Assembly (NCBI RefSeq): GCF_019397265.1
Contig: NZ_CP068985.1
Location: 4,816,501-4,880,500, forward strand
Source: Nonomuraea coxensis DSM 45129
Lineage (GTDB): Bacteria > Actinomycetota > Actinomycetes > Streptosporangiales > Streptosporangiaceae
DNA length: 64,000 bases
Reading direction: 5' to 3'
Positions 1-8,759 of the stretch are shown piece by piece (the first letter of the stretch is position 1; the number at the start of each line of letters is the position of its first letter). Below the pieces are notes generated by a model. It was given only the letters and a program-made list of their open reading frames with translations, was not told where the DNA came from and searched no databases. Both the position numbers and the translations under genes were made by a program.

Positions 1-1038
1 CACCCTGGTGGCGGCGGTGCTGCCGCGCAGGACCTGCGTGGCCAGCGGGCGGCGCTCGGCCTCGTAGGTGTCGAGCAGCCGGTCGCCCGCCACACCCCGG
101 ATCACGAGGGCCAGCTTCCAGGCGAGGTTCTCGGCGTCGCCGATTCCCGTGAGCATGCCCTGCCCGCCGAACGGGGCGTGCGCGTGGGCGGCGTCCCCGG
201 CCAGCAGGATCCGGCCCTGCCGGTAGGTGTCCGCCAGGCGGCGGTGCACGCTGAACAACGACGCCCAGGAGGCGTCCAGCAGCCGGATGCCGGCCAGGCC
301 GGTGCGTTCGGGCAGGATGCGGCGCATGCGCTCGACGATCTGTTCCTCGGTCGGCTTGTCGCCGGAGAAGGCGGGGTCGTAGGCGAGCAGCCGCCACTCG
401 CCGCCGGGCATGGGCATGGCGCCCAGCATGCCCTCCGGGTGCACCCAGCCGCTGGTGCCCGAGCGGTCGAGGGTGGTGTCGAGGTGGGCGTCGACCAGGA
501 GGAAGCGTTCGCTGACCCGGACGCCGGGGAAGCCGATGCCGGCGAGCTTGCGTACGGTGCTGCCGGTCCCGTCGCAGCCGGCGAGCCAGCGCGCCCGCAC
601 GGTGCGGCCGTCGCCCAGCGCCGCGGTGACGCCGTCGGCGTCCCGGTCGACGCCCACCAGCGCGGAGCCCCATTCCGGCCTGACGCCCAGCTCGGCCAGG
701 CGGTCGCGCAGCCGCGCCTCGACCCGGGCCTGGGAGATGACCATCGGGGCGGCGGCGGTGTTCAGGCCGGGATCGCCGAAGCGGATGCGCGTCATCGGGC
801 GGTCGCCCGCGTACGTGGTGATCGTCATGGCCCGTACGGACTGCTCGGGCAGGCCGCTGAGCGCGTCGAGGCGGTCGAGCACCTCGGAGCCGCGCGCGTG
901 CACGAAGTTCGCCCGCGACGTGGTGGCCGGGCCAGGGGCCTTGTCGAGCACCCGTACCGAGACGCCGTGCTGGAGCAGCGCGCACGCCAGGGTCAGGCCG
1001 ACCGGCCCGGCTCCGATGACGAGGACATCAGGTTCCAC
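1..1038 (-). CDS. FAD-dependent aromatic-ring monooxygenase (3' end outside window)
   Basis: This is a flavoprotein hydroxylase of the PheA/TfdB/UbiH type, which uses NAD(P)H and O2 to hydroxylate aromatic or polyketide substrates. The N-terminus has the dinucleotide fold VLVIGAGPVGLTLA followed by an acidic residue after the next strand. The second FAD motif, LLAGDAAHAHAPFGGQGMLTG as read in two halves (GDAAHAHAPFGGQG), lies near residue 285. The chosen GTG start at 1038 has GCGAGG six bases upstream. 346 codons are present and the gene runs off the left edge; family members are usually 390-550 residues. The substrate cannot be told. A strong palindrome lies just upstream, so a TetR-type repressor probably controls it. 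Confidence 0.85.
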   Translation of the reverse strand, partial: MEPDVLVIGAGPVGLTLACALLQHGVSVRVLDKAPGPATTSRANFVHARGSEVLDRLDALSGLPEQSVRAMTITTYAGDRPMTRIRFGDPGLNTAAAPMVISQARVEARLRDRLAELGVRPEWGSALVGVDRDADGVTAALGDGRTVRARWLAGCDGTGSTVRKLAGIGFPGVRVSERFLLVDAHLDTTLDRSGTSGWVHPEGMLGAMPMPGGEWRLLAYDPAFSGDKPTEEQIVERMRRILPERTGLAGIRLLDASWASLFSVHRRLADTYRQGRILLAGDAAHAHAPFGGQGMLTGIGDAENLAWKLALVIRGVAGDRLLDTYEAERRPLATQVLRGSTAATRV

Positions 1039-1051
1039 GGCACACCTCGCT

Positions 1052-1078
1052 TTGTTTACGGAACGGTATCGTAAACAA
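1052..1078. promoter_or_regulatory. 27-bp palindromic operator upstream of the monooxygenase
   Basis: Two perfect 9-base arms, TTGTTTACG and CGTAAACAA, flank a 9-base centre. The site lies 14 bases upstream of the monooxygenase start and is AT-rich against its surroundings. The arm sequence and spacing resemble TetR-family operators. No regulator is adjacent; the nearest TetR gene starts at 3431 and has its own divergent promoter, so the cognate repressor may lie outside the window. Confidence 0.65.
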
Positions 1079-1102
1079 TTTAACCCGCAGGCGCCATGGC
1101 GT

Positions 1103-2524
1103 CTACCTGAGCGCGCGGATCACCCGGCGGGCGAGCGGGATCAGCCACGCGGCGAGGCAGGCCAGCCCGCCGAGCAGGTGCAGCGGGTCGGCCTCCGTCC
1201 AGGATCGGACGATCCAGTACGTCGGCAACGGCGCCAGCGCCCAGCCCGCCGGCCCGCTGAGCCACCACGCCGCCACCGGCAGGTACGCGGGCAGCGCCAG
1301 CACCTTGTCCGCGGTGGCGCCCTGCACCCTGCTGCGGGCGACCGCCAGCGTCGCGAGCGTCATCAACGGCCCGAGCGGTACGGCGAGCACGAGCGCGCCG
1401 GCCGCCGAGGCGGGCACCAGGCCGGACAACGGCGCCGCGACCGCGAGACCGGCGGCGCTGAGCAGCGTGACCGCCGCCAGCCGGTAGGCGAGGTAGCGCG
1501 GCACCCCGAGCGGCGAGGTGCGCACGACGGCGAGCGCGCCGTCCTCCAGGTCGTCGAGCACGAGCAGCGCGCCCGTCATGCCGAAAGAGACCGGCACGTG
1601 CACGGCGACTGCGAGCATCGCCAGCACCGGCTCGTAGGAGGCCGGGCCGGGGCCGCCGGTGCGCTGGAGCCATCCGGCCAGCGGCGGGTAGCCGAAGCGG
1701 AGCGCGAGCGCGAGCAGCAGCGGGCTGAGCGCCACCGCGGCCAGCATCGTGTCCCGGGTGATGTTGCGCAGGTCGGCGCGGGGGAACACCAGCAGGCGCG
1801 GCCGGCCGGGGAGCGCCCGGACATGGACGACGGCCCGGCCGGGCGCCGCGTCCTGACCGGCGCGCAGCCGCCAGGTGGCGTACCCCACGGCCGCCGCCGC
1901 CCACAACGCCAGATAGCCGAGCAGCCCGCCCGCCGGGTACGGCGCGTCACCGCGCAGCAGCATGAGCGCGCCGGTCGTGGGCGTGACGTACCACAGCATC
2001 CCGCTCAGCAGCCCGGCGGACACCGCCAGCGGCACCGCGAGCAGCAGCGCCATCGGGCCCGCCAGCGCCACCATGAACCCGACGAACTCGTCCTTGCGGG
2101 CGGCGACGCCGGCCGCGACGGCGACCAGGAGCAGGCCGGACAGGGCGATCGCGGGCAGCCCCGCACCGATCTGGCCGGCACGCCCCCCGGCGATCAGGAC
2201 CGGGACCGCGCCGAGCGTCGCGAGCCCGGCCAGCGGGGCCGATCTCGCCGCGATCTGCTCCCAGGGCCGCGCCGGGCTCACGGCGAGCGCGGCGGCGGCC
2301 CCGGTGGAGCGGTCGGTGACGGTCAGAGCGCCCGCGAACAGGGTGCCCACCGTCATGACCTCCACGAACAGCAGGTACGGCGTCGCGACCCACGCGGCCC
2401 GCACCGGCAGCAGGACGAGCAGGGCGGACCAGAACGCGGCGAGCCCGAGCACCGCCGCCGGGACGCCGTTGCGCCACTGGACGCGCAGTTCGAGCGCGAG
2501 CAGCGCGGCCGGTCGCCGCGTCAT
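1103..2524 (-). CDS. ABC-2 type exporter permease subunit
   Basis: This is the membrane half of an ABC exporter, 473 residues, with about twelve hydrophobic segments spread along the protein, as in permeases made of two six-helix halves. It resembles the permeases of mycobacterial fluoroquinolone-export-type systems, but the substrate is unknown. Its ATG overlaps the stop of the ATPase gene by four bases (ATGA), so the two are translationally coupled. The pair diverges from a TetR gene, the usual arrangement for an inducible drug or lipid exporter. Confidence 0.75.
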   Translation of the reverse strand: MTRRPAALLALELRVQWRNGVPAAVLGLAAFWSALLVLLPVRAAWVATPYLLFVEVMTVGTLFAGALTVTDRSTGAAAALAVSPARPWEQIAARSAPLAGLATLGAVPVLIAGGRAGQIGAGLPAIALSGLLLVAVAAGVAARKDEFVGFMVALAGPMALLLAVPLAVSAGLLSGMLWYVTPTTGALMLLRGDAPYPAGGLLGYLALWAAAAVGYATWRLRAGQDAAPGRAVVHVRALPGRPRLLVFPRADLRNITRDTMLAAVALSPLLLALALRFGYPPLAGWLQRTGGPGPASYEPVLAMLAVAVHVPVSFGMTGALLVLDDLEDGALAVVRTSPLGVPRYLAYRLAAVTLLSAAGLAVAAPLSGLVPASAAGALVLAVPLGPLMTLATLAVARSRVQGATADKVLALPAYLPVAAWWLSGPAGWALAPLPTYWIVRSWTEADPLHLLGGLACLAAWLIPLARRVIRALR

Positions 2525-3393
2525 GACGCCGCGCTCGCGGCGGAGGCGGTCCCGGTGACCGCGATGAAGACGTCGGCGAGCGCGGCCTCGCGGGTGTGCA
2601 CGGTCCGTACCCGTCCGGTGGCGAGCAGGTCCAGCAGCCCGGGATCGTCGGCGGACGGGAACTCGGCCTGCCGCAGCTCACCGGCTTCGGCGAACTCCAC
2701 GATCACCGAGCGGCGGCCGTGGGCGAGCCGGAGGTTGCGCGGGGTGTCGACGGCCACGACGGCGCCCTCGCGCATGAACGCGACCCGGGTGCACAGCTCC
2801 TCGACGGCCGGCATGTCGTGGGTGGTGAGGAAGACGGTGCGCCCGGCGTCCGCCTGCGCGCGGATGATCGCCCGGACGTCGGCGGCGTTGGCCGGGTCCA
2901 GCCCGGACGTCGGCTCGTCGAGGAAGAGCACGTCCGGGCGGTGCAGGATCGCGCGGGCCAGGTTCAGCCGCATCTTCATGCCCTTGGAGAACGTCGCGGC
3001 GCGCTGGTCGGCGGCGTCGGCGAGGCCGACGGTGGCCAGCACCTGGTCCGGCCGGTCCACCGGGCGGCGGTAGAGGGCGGCGAAGGCGGCCAGGTTCTCC
3101 CGGGCGGTGAGCTTGGGGAAGTACGCGGGCAGCTCGAAGCCGACGCCGATCCGCTCGTACAGGTGCCGGCCCCAGCCGGCGATGGGCCGGCCGAGCACCT
3201 GGACGCGGCCGGTGTAGCGGCGGTGCTGGCCGGTGAGCACGCGCTGGGTCGTGGACTTGCCGGCGCCGTTCGGGCCGAGCAGGCCGAACACCTCGCCGGC
3301 GCCCACGGTGAGGTCGACGCCGGCCACCGCGTCCCGCGCGGCGGCGCGGTAGCGCACCCGGAGCGCCTCGACCCGGATGGTCTCTTTTTGCAT
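2521..3393 (-). CDS. ABC exporter ATP-binding subunit
   Basis: This is the nucleotide-binding subunit that powers the permease encoded immediately downstream. It shows Walker A (GPNGAGKST), a signature-like FSKGMKMRL in place of LSGGQ, Walker B followed by the catalytic glutamate (VLFLDEPTSGLDP), and the H-loop (TTHD). The protein is about 290 residues with a C-terminal accessory region after the ATPase fold, as in ABC-2 drug-export ATPases. ATG at 3393 is chosen; a GTG one codon upstream (3396) is equally possible. Only 37 bases separate it from the divergent TetR gene. Confidence 0.85.
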   Translation of the reverse strand: MQKETIRVEALRVRYRAAARDAVAGVDLTVGAGEVFGLLGPNGAGKSTTQRVLTGQHRRYTGRVQVLGRPIAGWGRHLYERIGVGFELPAYFPKLTARENLAAFAALYRRPVDRPDQVLATVGLADAADQRAATFSKGMKMRLNLARAILHRPDVLFLDEPTSGLDPANAADVRAIIRAQADAGRTVFLTTHDMPAVEELCTRVAFMREGAVVAVDTPRNLRLAHGRRSVIVEFAEAGELRQAEFPSADDPGLLDLLATGRVRTVHTREAALADVFIAVTGTASAASAAS

Positions 3394-3430
3394 CACAATG
3401 CAACTTTACATCAGAGTGTAGGATGTCGCC

Positions 3431-4012
3431 ATGGGGCTGCGAGAGCGGAAGAAGGAACAGACGCGGGCCGCGCTGGTCGAGGCCGCGGCACGGTTGTTCG
3501 CCGAGAAGGGGTACGACAAGACCACGGTCGCGGACATCGCCGCCGCCGCGAACGTCTCGACGCGCACGTTCTTCGGCTACTTCCGCGCCAAGGAGGACGT
3601 GCTGTTCGCGGGCACCGATCAGCGGCTGCGGGCGATCGGGGAGGCGTTCGACGCCGTACAGGCCGACACCCCGCTGGAGGCCGTGCGCCAGATCCTCGAC
3701 CGCGTCCTGGCCGCCTCGGACGACCTGTCCAGCCCCGACCGGCTCGCCCTCATGTTCGCCAAACCCGAGCTGCAGGCCCAGGCGCTGCAACGGCTGATCG
3801 CGGCGGAGCGCCTGATCGCCGACCGGCTGCGGCGCGCCTACCCCGACCGGCTGGACGACACACTGTCCCGCGCGACGGCAGGCGCGCTGGTCGGCGCGCT
3901 GGTCGGAGCGGCCCTGGCCGGCATCGAGCGGGGCGACCCGCCGCAGGCCCTGCGTGAGCGGATGCGCCGCGCCCTCCACCTGCTGGAGGACGGGCTCCGC
4001 ACCCTCGAATGA
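3431..4012 (+). CDS. TetR/AcrR family regulator of the adjacent ABC exporter
   Basis: This is a 193-residue one-component repressor. The N-terminal helix-turn-helix reads TTVADIAAAANVSTRTFFGYF at about residues 33-53 (the recognition helix region includes STRTFFGYF), which is typical of TetR proteins. The C-terminal ligand-binding domain is divergent. The gene is divergent from the exporter ATPase gene, and the 37-base spacer is AT-richer than its surroundings. Exporter repression relieved by an exported compound is therefore the likely logic. It converges on the NACHT gene 34 bases further on. Confidence 0.85.
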   Translation: MGLRERKKEQTRAALVEAAARLFAEKGYDKTTVADIAAAANVSTRTFFGYFRAKEDVLFAGTDQRLRAIGEAFDAVQADTPLEAVRQILDRVLAASDDLSSPDRLALMFAKPELQAQALQRLIAAERLIADRLRRAYPDRLDDTLSRATAGALVGALVGAALAGIERGDPPQALRERMRRALHLLEDGLRTLE

Positions 4013-4046
4013 GCCCGGCCGGTCACAGGGCCAGATCGTGGAAAGG

Positions 4047-6932
4047 TCAGTGGAAGGATGCCGGAAGGCAGTGGGGTGAGCACTGGGCCAGTACCTGGCG
4101 GAAGGGGTTGGCCCAACGGCGCTTCAGGCGGAAGTAGTAGGCACCCAGCGAGGCCAGAGCGAGGCCCGCCACGGCGTAAGCCGTCCAGCCGGCGTGGGGG
4201 CCGTAGGGAGCAAGCCAGTCGTTGAGCGTCGCCCCGCTGTAGGCGATGAGACAGGCCGAGGACACCAGTACCCCGGGGAAGAGCACCCAGGCCCCGAACC
4301 CCGAACTGATGGTGATCACGCCCACGACGGTGGCCACTACGGCGGTCACCGTGACGATCGCCAGCCAGACCGGCCCCCACGTCCCCTGGCCCAGCAGGGA
4401 CCGCATCGCTCCGTAGATTCCCGTGCCGGCCGTGAACAGCGCGCCCAGAGTCACGCCCGTCGTCAGGAGGCGGCGGAGCAACCGGGGCTCCGGCCGTTCC
4501 TCCCCCAGCAGGCTCCACCTCTGCCGGCCGCCCCAGGGCCGGTCGAGACGTCCGGCGACGGCGGCGAGGACCGTCCAGTCGAGCGCGGCCAGGCACTGCG
4601 ACGTGGCGGGGCGTAGGGGGCGGTTCCGTACCACGAAGCCGGCCAGGTGCAGGGCGGCGCGGTGCAGCCGGGCGTTGCCGGCGTGGTCCGCGGTGATGGC
4701 GGCCAGCCCTCGGTAGACCTGCTCGGACATCGAACGCTTGCGGAGGCCCGGCGGCAGCATCCCGGCTCTCTCGAACCAGTGGAGCGCCTGCTCCTCCTGC
4801 TGGGACACCGGCAGCGGCTGGTTCCCCGAGCCGATCAAGTCGTCGTGGGCCAGGACGGCGAGCGCGACGGGCGGGAAGACGGGCGGCAGGTCGAGATCGG
4901 GGGGTATGGCCTCGTCGTTCGCGCGCAACTGGCCGACCACGGATTCGATGATCGCGCACAGCCGGGGCGGCCAGTCACCGCGGTAGGGCCGGCTGATCCA
5001 GCTCGTTCCTCCCGGGCTCTCCCCGAAGGACAGGGCGGTGCGGACGTCCTCGCTGTTCAGCAGCGCGGCCAGCCACCACACGGCGCGAATGTGATCGGTG
5101 AGCTCGGTCAGCGCCTCGGCCGCGGCCGGCGTCCCGATCCGCCCCAGCTCATCGATGGCCCAGGCACGCTCCACGCGTTTCAGCTCCGGGACGGCCAGGT
5201 CTCCCATGGCGCGCAGCGCGCCGCGAGCGTGGGTGGAGGTGTCCGCGGCCTCCAGCAGCCGGTCCAGCGCCTCGCGCCGACCGGAAGCAGCCAGTACGTG
5301 GTAGATGGCCGGGTAGTCGGCCTGCGCACTGCCCATGAGCTGGGCGAGCACCTGGTCACCGCGGGTGTTGCCGACGGCGGCCAGCGCGCCGAGCGCGCGC
5401 AGCGCGGGGCCCGGCAGCTCGATGCCGCAGGAGACCGGGGCGACGAAGTCGACGATGACGTCGTCGGCGAAGGCCGGTTCGACGTGCTCGGCCTCGGCCA
5501 GGCAGCGCAGGACCAGCACCCGCGAGCGGGGGTCGGCGTAGAGCTCGCGCAGCAGCCAGGTGCAGTCGCGGGGGACGATGGAGCACCACAGGCGGACGAC
5601 CTCCTGCCAGAGCGCCGGGGCGCGCCGGTAGTGGCCGAGCAGTTCCTCGCCGCGCCCCGCGAGTTCGACGGCGGCCAGGTATTCCTGCAAGGTGAGGTGG
5701 CGGAAGACGTAGCTCCGGCCGCCGCCCTGCCACAGCCGGACCAGCAGGCGGCTTCGGTCCACCAGCTCGTCGATCAGCCGCTCGGCCTGCGCGTCCTGGA
5801 GGAGGTCAGCGGCCTCCGTCCTGATCAGCGCCACCAGGTCGCGGTGGCCGACGGTCCGCCCGTCGTCCTGGTTCATCAGCGACAGCGCCAGCCGCCGCAG
5901 GACGACGAGCTTGACGTCGGGCTCGAAACGGGTCATCGCGTCCAGCCCGCGCGCGGTGTCGCGGCCGAGCAGATACCGGATCGCCAGCTCGTAGAACCCG
6001 GCCCGGGACCTGGGCAGTCTCTCCGCCTGCTCGCCGAAGACCCCCTCCAGAAACAGGTAGGAGGTCATGGTGAGGAGCATGGGGCTGCGCGCCAGTTCCA
6101 GCACCGGCCGGGTGTCGCTCAGCGCGGCGATCAGACAGTGCGCGCGCACGTCGTCCTTGACCAGGTGGCGTAAGAGCACCCGCAGCGACGCGTCGTCGAG
6201 GTCGGCCACCACGACGGGGGCGCCGAACTCCGCGGCGAGCGCGCCCTTGTAGACGGACTCCCTGCAGGTGACCACCATGGGGCAGCGCTCGTAGCGGCTG
6301 GCCAGCTCTCTGAGCTCGCCCAGCACGGTGGACTGGTGGTCGCGTGCCACCTCGTCCAGCCCGTCGAAGAACAGGCGCAGCCGACCGCCCGTCAGAGCGT
6401 GGTGCAGCCGGTCGGCGCCGATCGGCCCTCTGCCGTGCCCCAGCGTCTCGGCCAGCAGGTCGCGCAACGTGGCCCTGCCGTAGCGATGAAGGTCGATCAG
6501 GATGGGCACGCGACGGTCCCGCCGCGGATCATCCGCCCAGCCGAGCATGAGGTGTTTGAGCAGCATGGACTTGCCCGCGCCTGGCTCCCCCAGGACGACC
6601 ACGCGATCGCGTGACAGGACCAGCCGCTCCATGTCGAGCCGCGAGCCGCCGGACTCGTAGTGCAGGGGGACGTACACTTCCTCGACCGTCACGGGGGCGT
6701 CGCCCGCGCGAAAGCCCATGGTGTGCGTGCCGAACGTGTGGCGCACCAGCTTGGCGTAGCGGCCCAGCGCGCGCCGTCCGAGCGCCGGCCGCCTCGGCCC
6801 GCGCAGGAGGTGGTCCAGGGCGCGCTTGCCGAGCTCTTCGACGATGCCGCCGGTGAACTTGTCGAGCAGCCACAGGACCACGAACAACGCGAGCAGGGCG
6901 CCGCCGTAGGGCAGCAGCTGGCTGGTGTCCAT
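4047..6932 (-). CDS. Membrane-anchored NACHT-type STAND NTPase
   Basis: This 961-residue protein has an N-terminal transmembrane helix (about residues 10-28), a NACHT module with Walker A GEPGAGKS (115-122) and Walker B LRLFFDGLDEV (185-195), then a long helical region. That region has HEAT/Armadillo-like character (for example LRALGALAAVGNTRGDQVLA). The last 150 residues carry four or five hydrophobic segments. Bacterial NACHT proteins are signal-transducing STAND ATPases, and several protect against phage; others in actinomycetes have unknown roles. No separate effector gene is adjacent, so the terminal membrane segments could be the output module. Function in this strain is inference. It is transcribed alone, with no strong ribosome-binding site before the ATG. 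Confidence 0.8.
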   Translation of the reverse strand: MDTSQLLPYGGALLALFVVLWLLDKFTGGIVEELGKRALDHLLRGPRRPALGRRALGRYAKLVRHTFGTHTMGFRAGDAPVTVEEVYVPLHYESGGSRLDMERLVLSRDRVVVLGEPGAGKSMLLKHLMLGWADDPRRDRRVPILIDLHRYGRATLRDLLAETLGHGRGPIGADRLHHALTGGRLRLFFDGLDEVARDHQSTVLGELRELASRYERCPMVVTCRESVYKGALAAEFGAPVVVADLDDASLRVLLRHLVKDDVRAHCLIAALSDTRPVLELARSPMLLTMTSYLFLEGVFGEQAERLPRSRAGFYELAIRYLLGRDTARGLDAMTRFEPDVKLVVLRRLALSLMNQDDGRTVGHRDLVALIRTEAADLLQDAQAERLIDELVDRSRLLVRLWQGGGRSYVFRHLTLQEYLAAVELAGRGEELLGHYRRAPALWQEVVRLWCSIVPRDCTWLLRELYADPRSRVLVLRCLAEAEHVEPAFADDVIVDFVAPVSCGIELPGPALRALGALAAVGNTRGDQVLAQLMGSAQADYPAIYHVLAASGRREALDRLLEAADTSTHARGALRAMGDLAVPELKRVERAWAIDELGRIGTPAAAEALTELTDHIRAVWWLAALLNSEDVRTALSFGESPGGTSWISRPYRGDWPPRLCAIIESVVGQLRANDEAIPPDLDLPPVFPPVALAVLAHDDLIGSGNQPLPVSQQEEQALHWFERAGMLPPGLRKRSMSEQVYRGLAAITADHAGNARLHRAALHLAGFVVRNRPLRPATSQCLAALDWTVLAAVAGRLDRPWGGRQRWSLLGEERPEPRLLRRLLTTGVTLGALFTAGTGIYGAMRSLLGQGTWGPVWLAIVTVTAVVATVVGVITISSGFGAWVLFPGVLVSSACLIAYSGATLNDWLAPYGPHAGWTAYAVAGLALASLGAYYFRLKRRWANPFRQVLAQCSPHCLPASFH

Positions 6933-7144
6933 GACGGTAGCAATATCAAAGACCCTCTTGACCTGGAACGGGGTCGTACGAATTCCGGCCCCCGGCCCCC
7001 ACCGGGTATGGACACCTTTCTCCCGGGGGCGGCCGGCTTCGGGGCGCCCCTCAGCGGGAGGAGCGCCGCGAAATCGGCGGGAGGGGGTGGCGTCAGCTCA
7101 GGGGCGGGATGACGGTGAGCACCGGTCTAGGGCGCCCAAGGCCG
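6933..7144. other. Intergenic spacer without recognised gene
   Basis: These 212 bases separate the NACHT gene start from the hydrolase gene end. The part nearest the NACHT start is AT-richer (ATATCAAAG on the plus strand) and presumably contains its promoter. The remainder is G/C-rich and holds no gene I can support. Confidence 0.4.
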
Positions 7145-8662
7145 TCACGGCCCCTCAGGGAGGTGGACGGCGACGCCCTGGTGACGCAGGAACCGCGCTT
7201 CAGGGAAGCGGCTCGACGGCCCGTCGAGCAGGGACGGCGACTGCCCCATCAGGTGCTTGTCGAAGAACGCGAGCGAGTAGGCGTTGATGACGGCGTGTGC
7301 CCGCCGGGCGTCGATCGTCCCGTTCAGGCCGAGCTGCGGGGTGACCGGTGACCAGGCCGGGACGTCGGTGAAGTCGACGTGGAACAACCCGGGGACCTCC
7401 ACGTAGTAGCCGGCGCCCGGCAGCCGCCGGTACACGTCGGTCATGGTCTCGACGGTGCCGGCGATCTCCTCCTCCAGCCAGCCGCCGCTGCGCTCCCGTT
7501 CGAGACGGAAGGTCTGGGTGTCGCGGGTCATGAACATGACCGGCTGCCGCAGGCCCGCCTGGACGACGTGGGCCGTCAGCTGAACGTCCATGATGAAGCA
7601 CGCTTTGATGCGCTGGTCGGTCGCGCACGCCTCGGCGCCGGTCGCGCCGCCCCACGAGATCCCGAAGACGCCGGCGCGCCCGAGGTCGAGGCGGCCGGTC
7701 AGGAGGCCGTCAGGGTCGGCTTCGTTCAGTCCCGCGAGCCGGTCGAGCGCGAAGCTGACGTCCTGCGCGAAGTACGGGATGATCCCGTCGGGAAGCGTCT
7801 GCCCCTGGAGGACCGGCGCGACGGGCTGCGGCGTCCAGCTCTGCCTGATCAGCGGATAGATCTTGTCCCTGGACCATCCCGGGATCTCCCGCCCGTCGGG
7901 GAAGCGAGTCGTGGCGGCGGCGCCCGGCTGGTCCAGCCCGACGACCACGTAGCCGTGCGAGACCAGTTCCTGGATCTGGAAGGTGCTCGCGGCCCGGAAC
8001 GCGCCGAGCCCGGTGAGGGAGATGAGCACCGGATAGCGGGGTCGGTCGGCCGCCATCCGCGCGGACGTGACGGCGTCGGTGGTCACGTACCTGAACTGGC
8101 TGAAGACGGGCTCCGGGAAGCCGGTCAGGCGCGCCATCGCCGACGTCACCGCCTCGGCGTCCTGGATGTAGGGGGCGCGCGGCGCCGACGGCTCCGGCTC
8201 GGCAGGATACCACACCTGGGCCATGAGCTCCCGGCGATCGCCGGGGGCGTCGGTGAACAGCTCCGGGCGGCTCGCGTCGACCCAGTGGTAGGTCGTGGTG
8301 CCGATCGCGTACGGCCCGGTCGGCTCGGGGAAGCGGAACACGGGCAGCACCGTTGCCAGGAGGACGGAGGCGAGGAGCGCCAGCGCGCCCAGCGCTGCGG
8401 CTGTTCGGGCGGCCGGCCGGTTGACGTGCCCGGCGCGCGGCCGGACGACACCGGTCAGCCAGGCCAGGAAGAGGGTCACGGCCAGCGCGTAGCCGGGGGC
8501 CAGTTGCCAGCGCGGGCCTTCGACGAGGACCTGCGCCGCCGCGAGGAGCAGCGCGACGGGCACCACCAGGCCGAGCCGCGTACGCGCGCGCAGCCTGGGG
8601 ATCGCCATGATCGCGAGCCCCAGCAGGTTGCCGACCGCTAACAGGATCTCCAGGGGTCTCAT
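7145..8662 (-). CDS. Membrane-associated alpha/beta hydrolase, PAF-acetylhydrolase-like
   Basis: This 505-residue protein has four hydrophobic N-terminal helices (about residues 5-110), then a large alpha/beta hydrolase domain with nucleophile elbow GISWGG (Ser about 336). A late GLFHVDF could supply the catalytic His. The layout matches actinobacterial dienelactone-hydrolase/PAF-acetylhydrolase-like carboxylesterases whose catalytic domain is extracytoplasmic. The substrate is unknown. The ATG at 8662 is chosen because GAGGAG lies seven bases upstream; longer upstream frames read through the operator region. The gene diverges from a TetR gene, and two matching palindromes lie between them. 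Confidence 0.75.
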   Translation of the reverse strand: MRPLEILLAVGNLLGLAIMAIPRLRARTRLGLVVPVALLLAAAQVLVEGPRWQLAPGYALAVTLFLAWLTGVVRPRAGHVNRPAARTAAALGALALLASVLLATVLPVFRFPEPTGPYAIGTTTYHWVDASRPELFTDAPGDRRELMAQVWYPAEPEPSAPRAPYIQDAEAVTSAMARLTGFPEPVFSQFRYVTTDAVTSARMAADRPRYPVLISLTGLGAFRAASTFQIQELVSHGYVVVGLDQPGAAATTRFPDGREIPGWSRDKIYPLIRQSWTPQPVAPVLQGQTLPDGIIPYFAQDVSFALDRLAGLNEADPDGLLTGRLDLGRAGVFGISWGGATGAEACATDQRIKACFIMDVQLTAHVVQAGLRQPVMFMTRDTQTFRLERERSGGWLEEEIAGTVETMTDVYRRLPGAGYYVEVPGLFHVDFTDVPAWSPVTPQLGLNGTIDARRAHAVINAYSLAFFDKHLMGQSPSLLDGPSSRFPEARFLRHQGVAVHLPEGP

Positions 8663-8688
8663 GGGGCACTCCTCAGCGTTTTCCCTCG

Positions 8689-8738
8689 AACCTACATCGT
8701 AGGTTTCACCTCGCATGGTAAATTCTACATCGTAGGTT
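8689..8738. promoter_or_regulatory. Paired TetR operators in the divergent promoter region
   Basis: Two copies of the same palindrome occur 31 bases apart. The first, AACCTACATCGTAGGTT (8689-8705), is perfect around its central ATC. The second (8721-8738) is AATTCTACATCGTAGGTTT, with one weaker arm. One site is close to the hydrolase start and the other is 22 bases before the TetR start. This is the classic arrangement for a TetR repressor controlling itself and a divergent gene. Confidence 0.8.
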
Positions 8739-8759
8739 TGGCAACCGGAGGGAGATGGC

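Noticed and set aside
410-3073. Very long plus-strand reading frame (887 codons)
   Set aside because: It is Arg/Gln/Pro-rich with no domain, and it lies antisense to the monooxygenase and ABC exporter genes, which have clear motifs. It is a GC-bias shadow.
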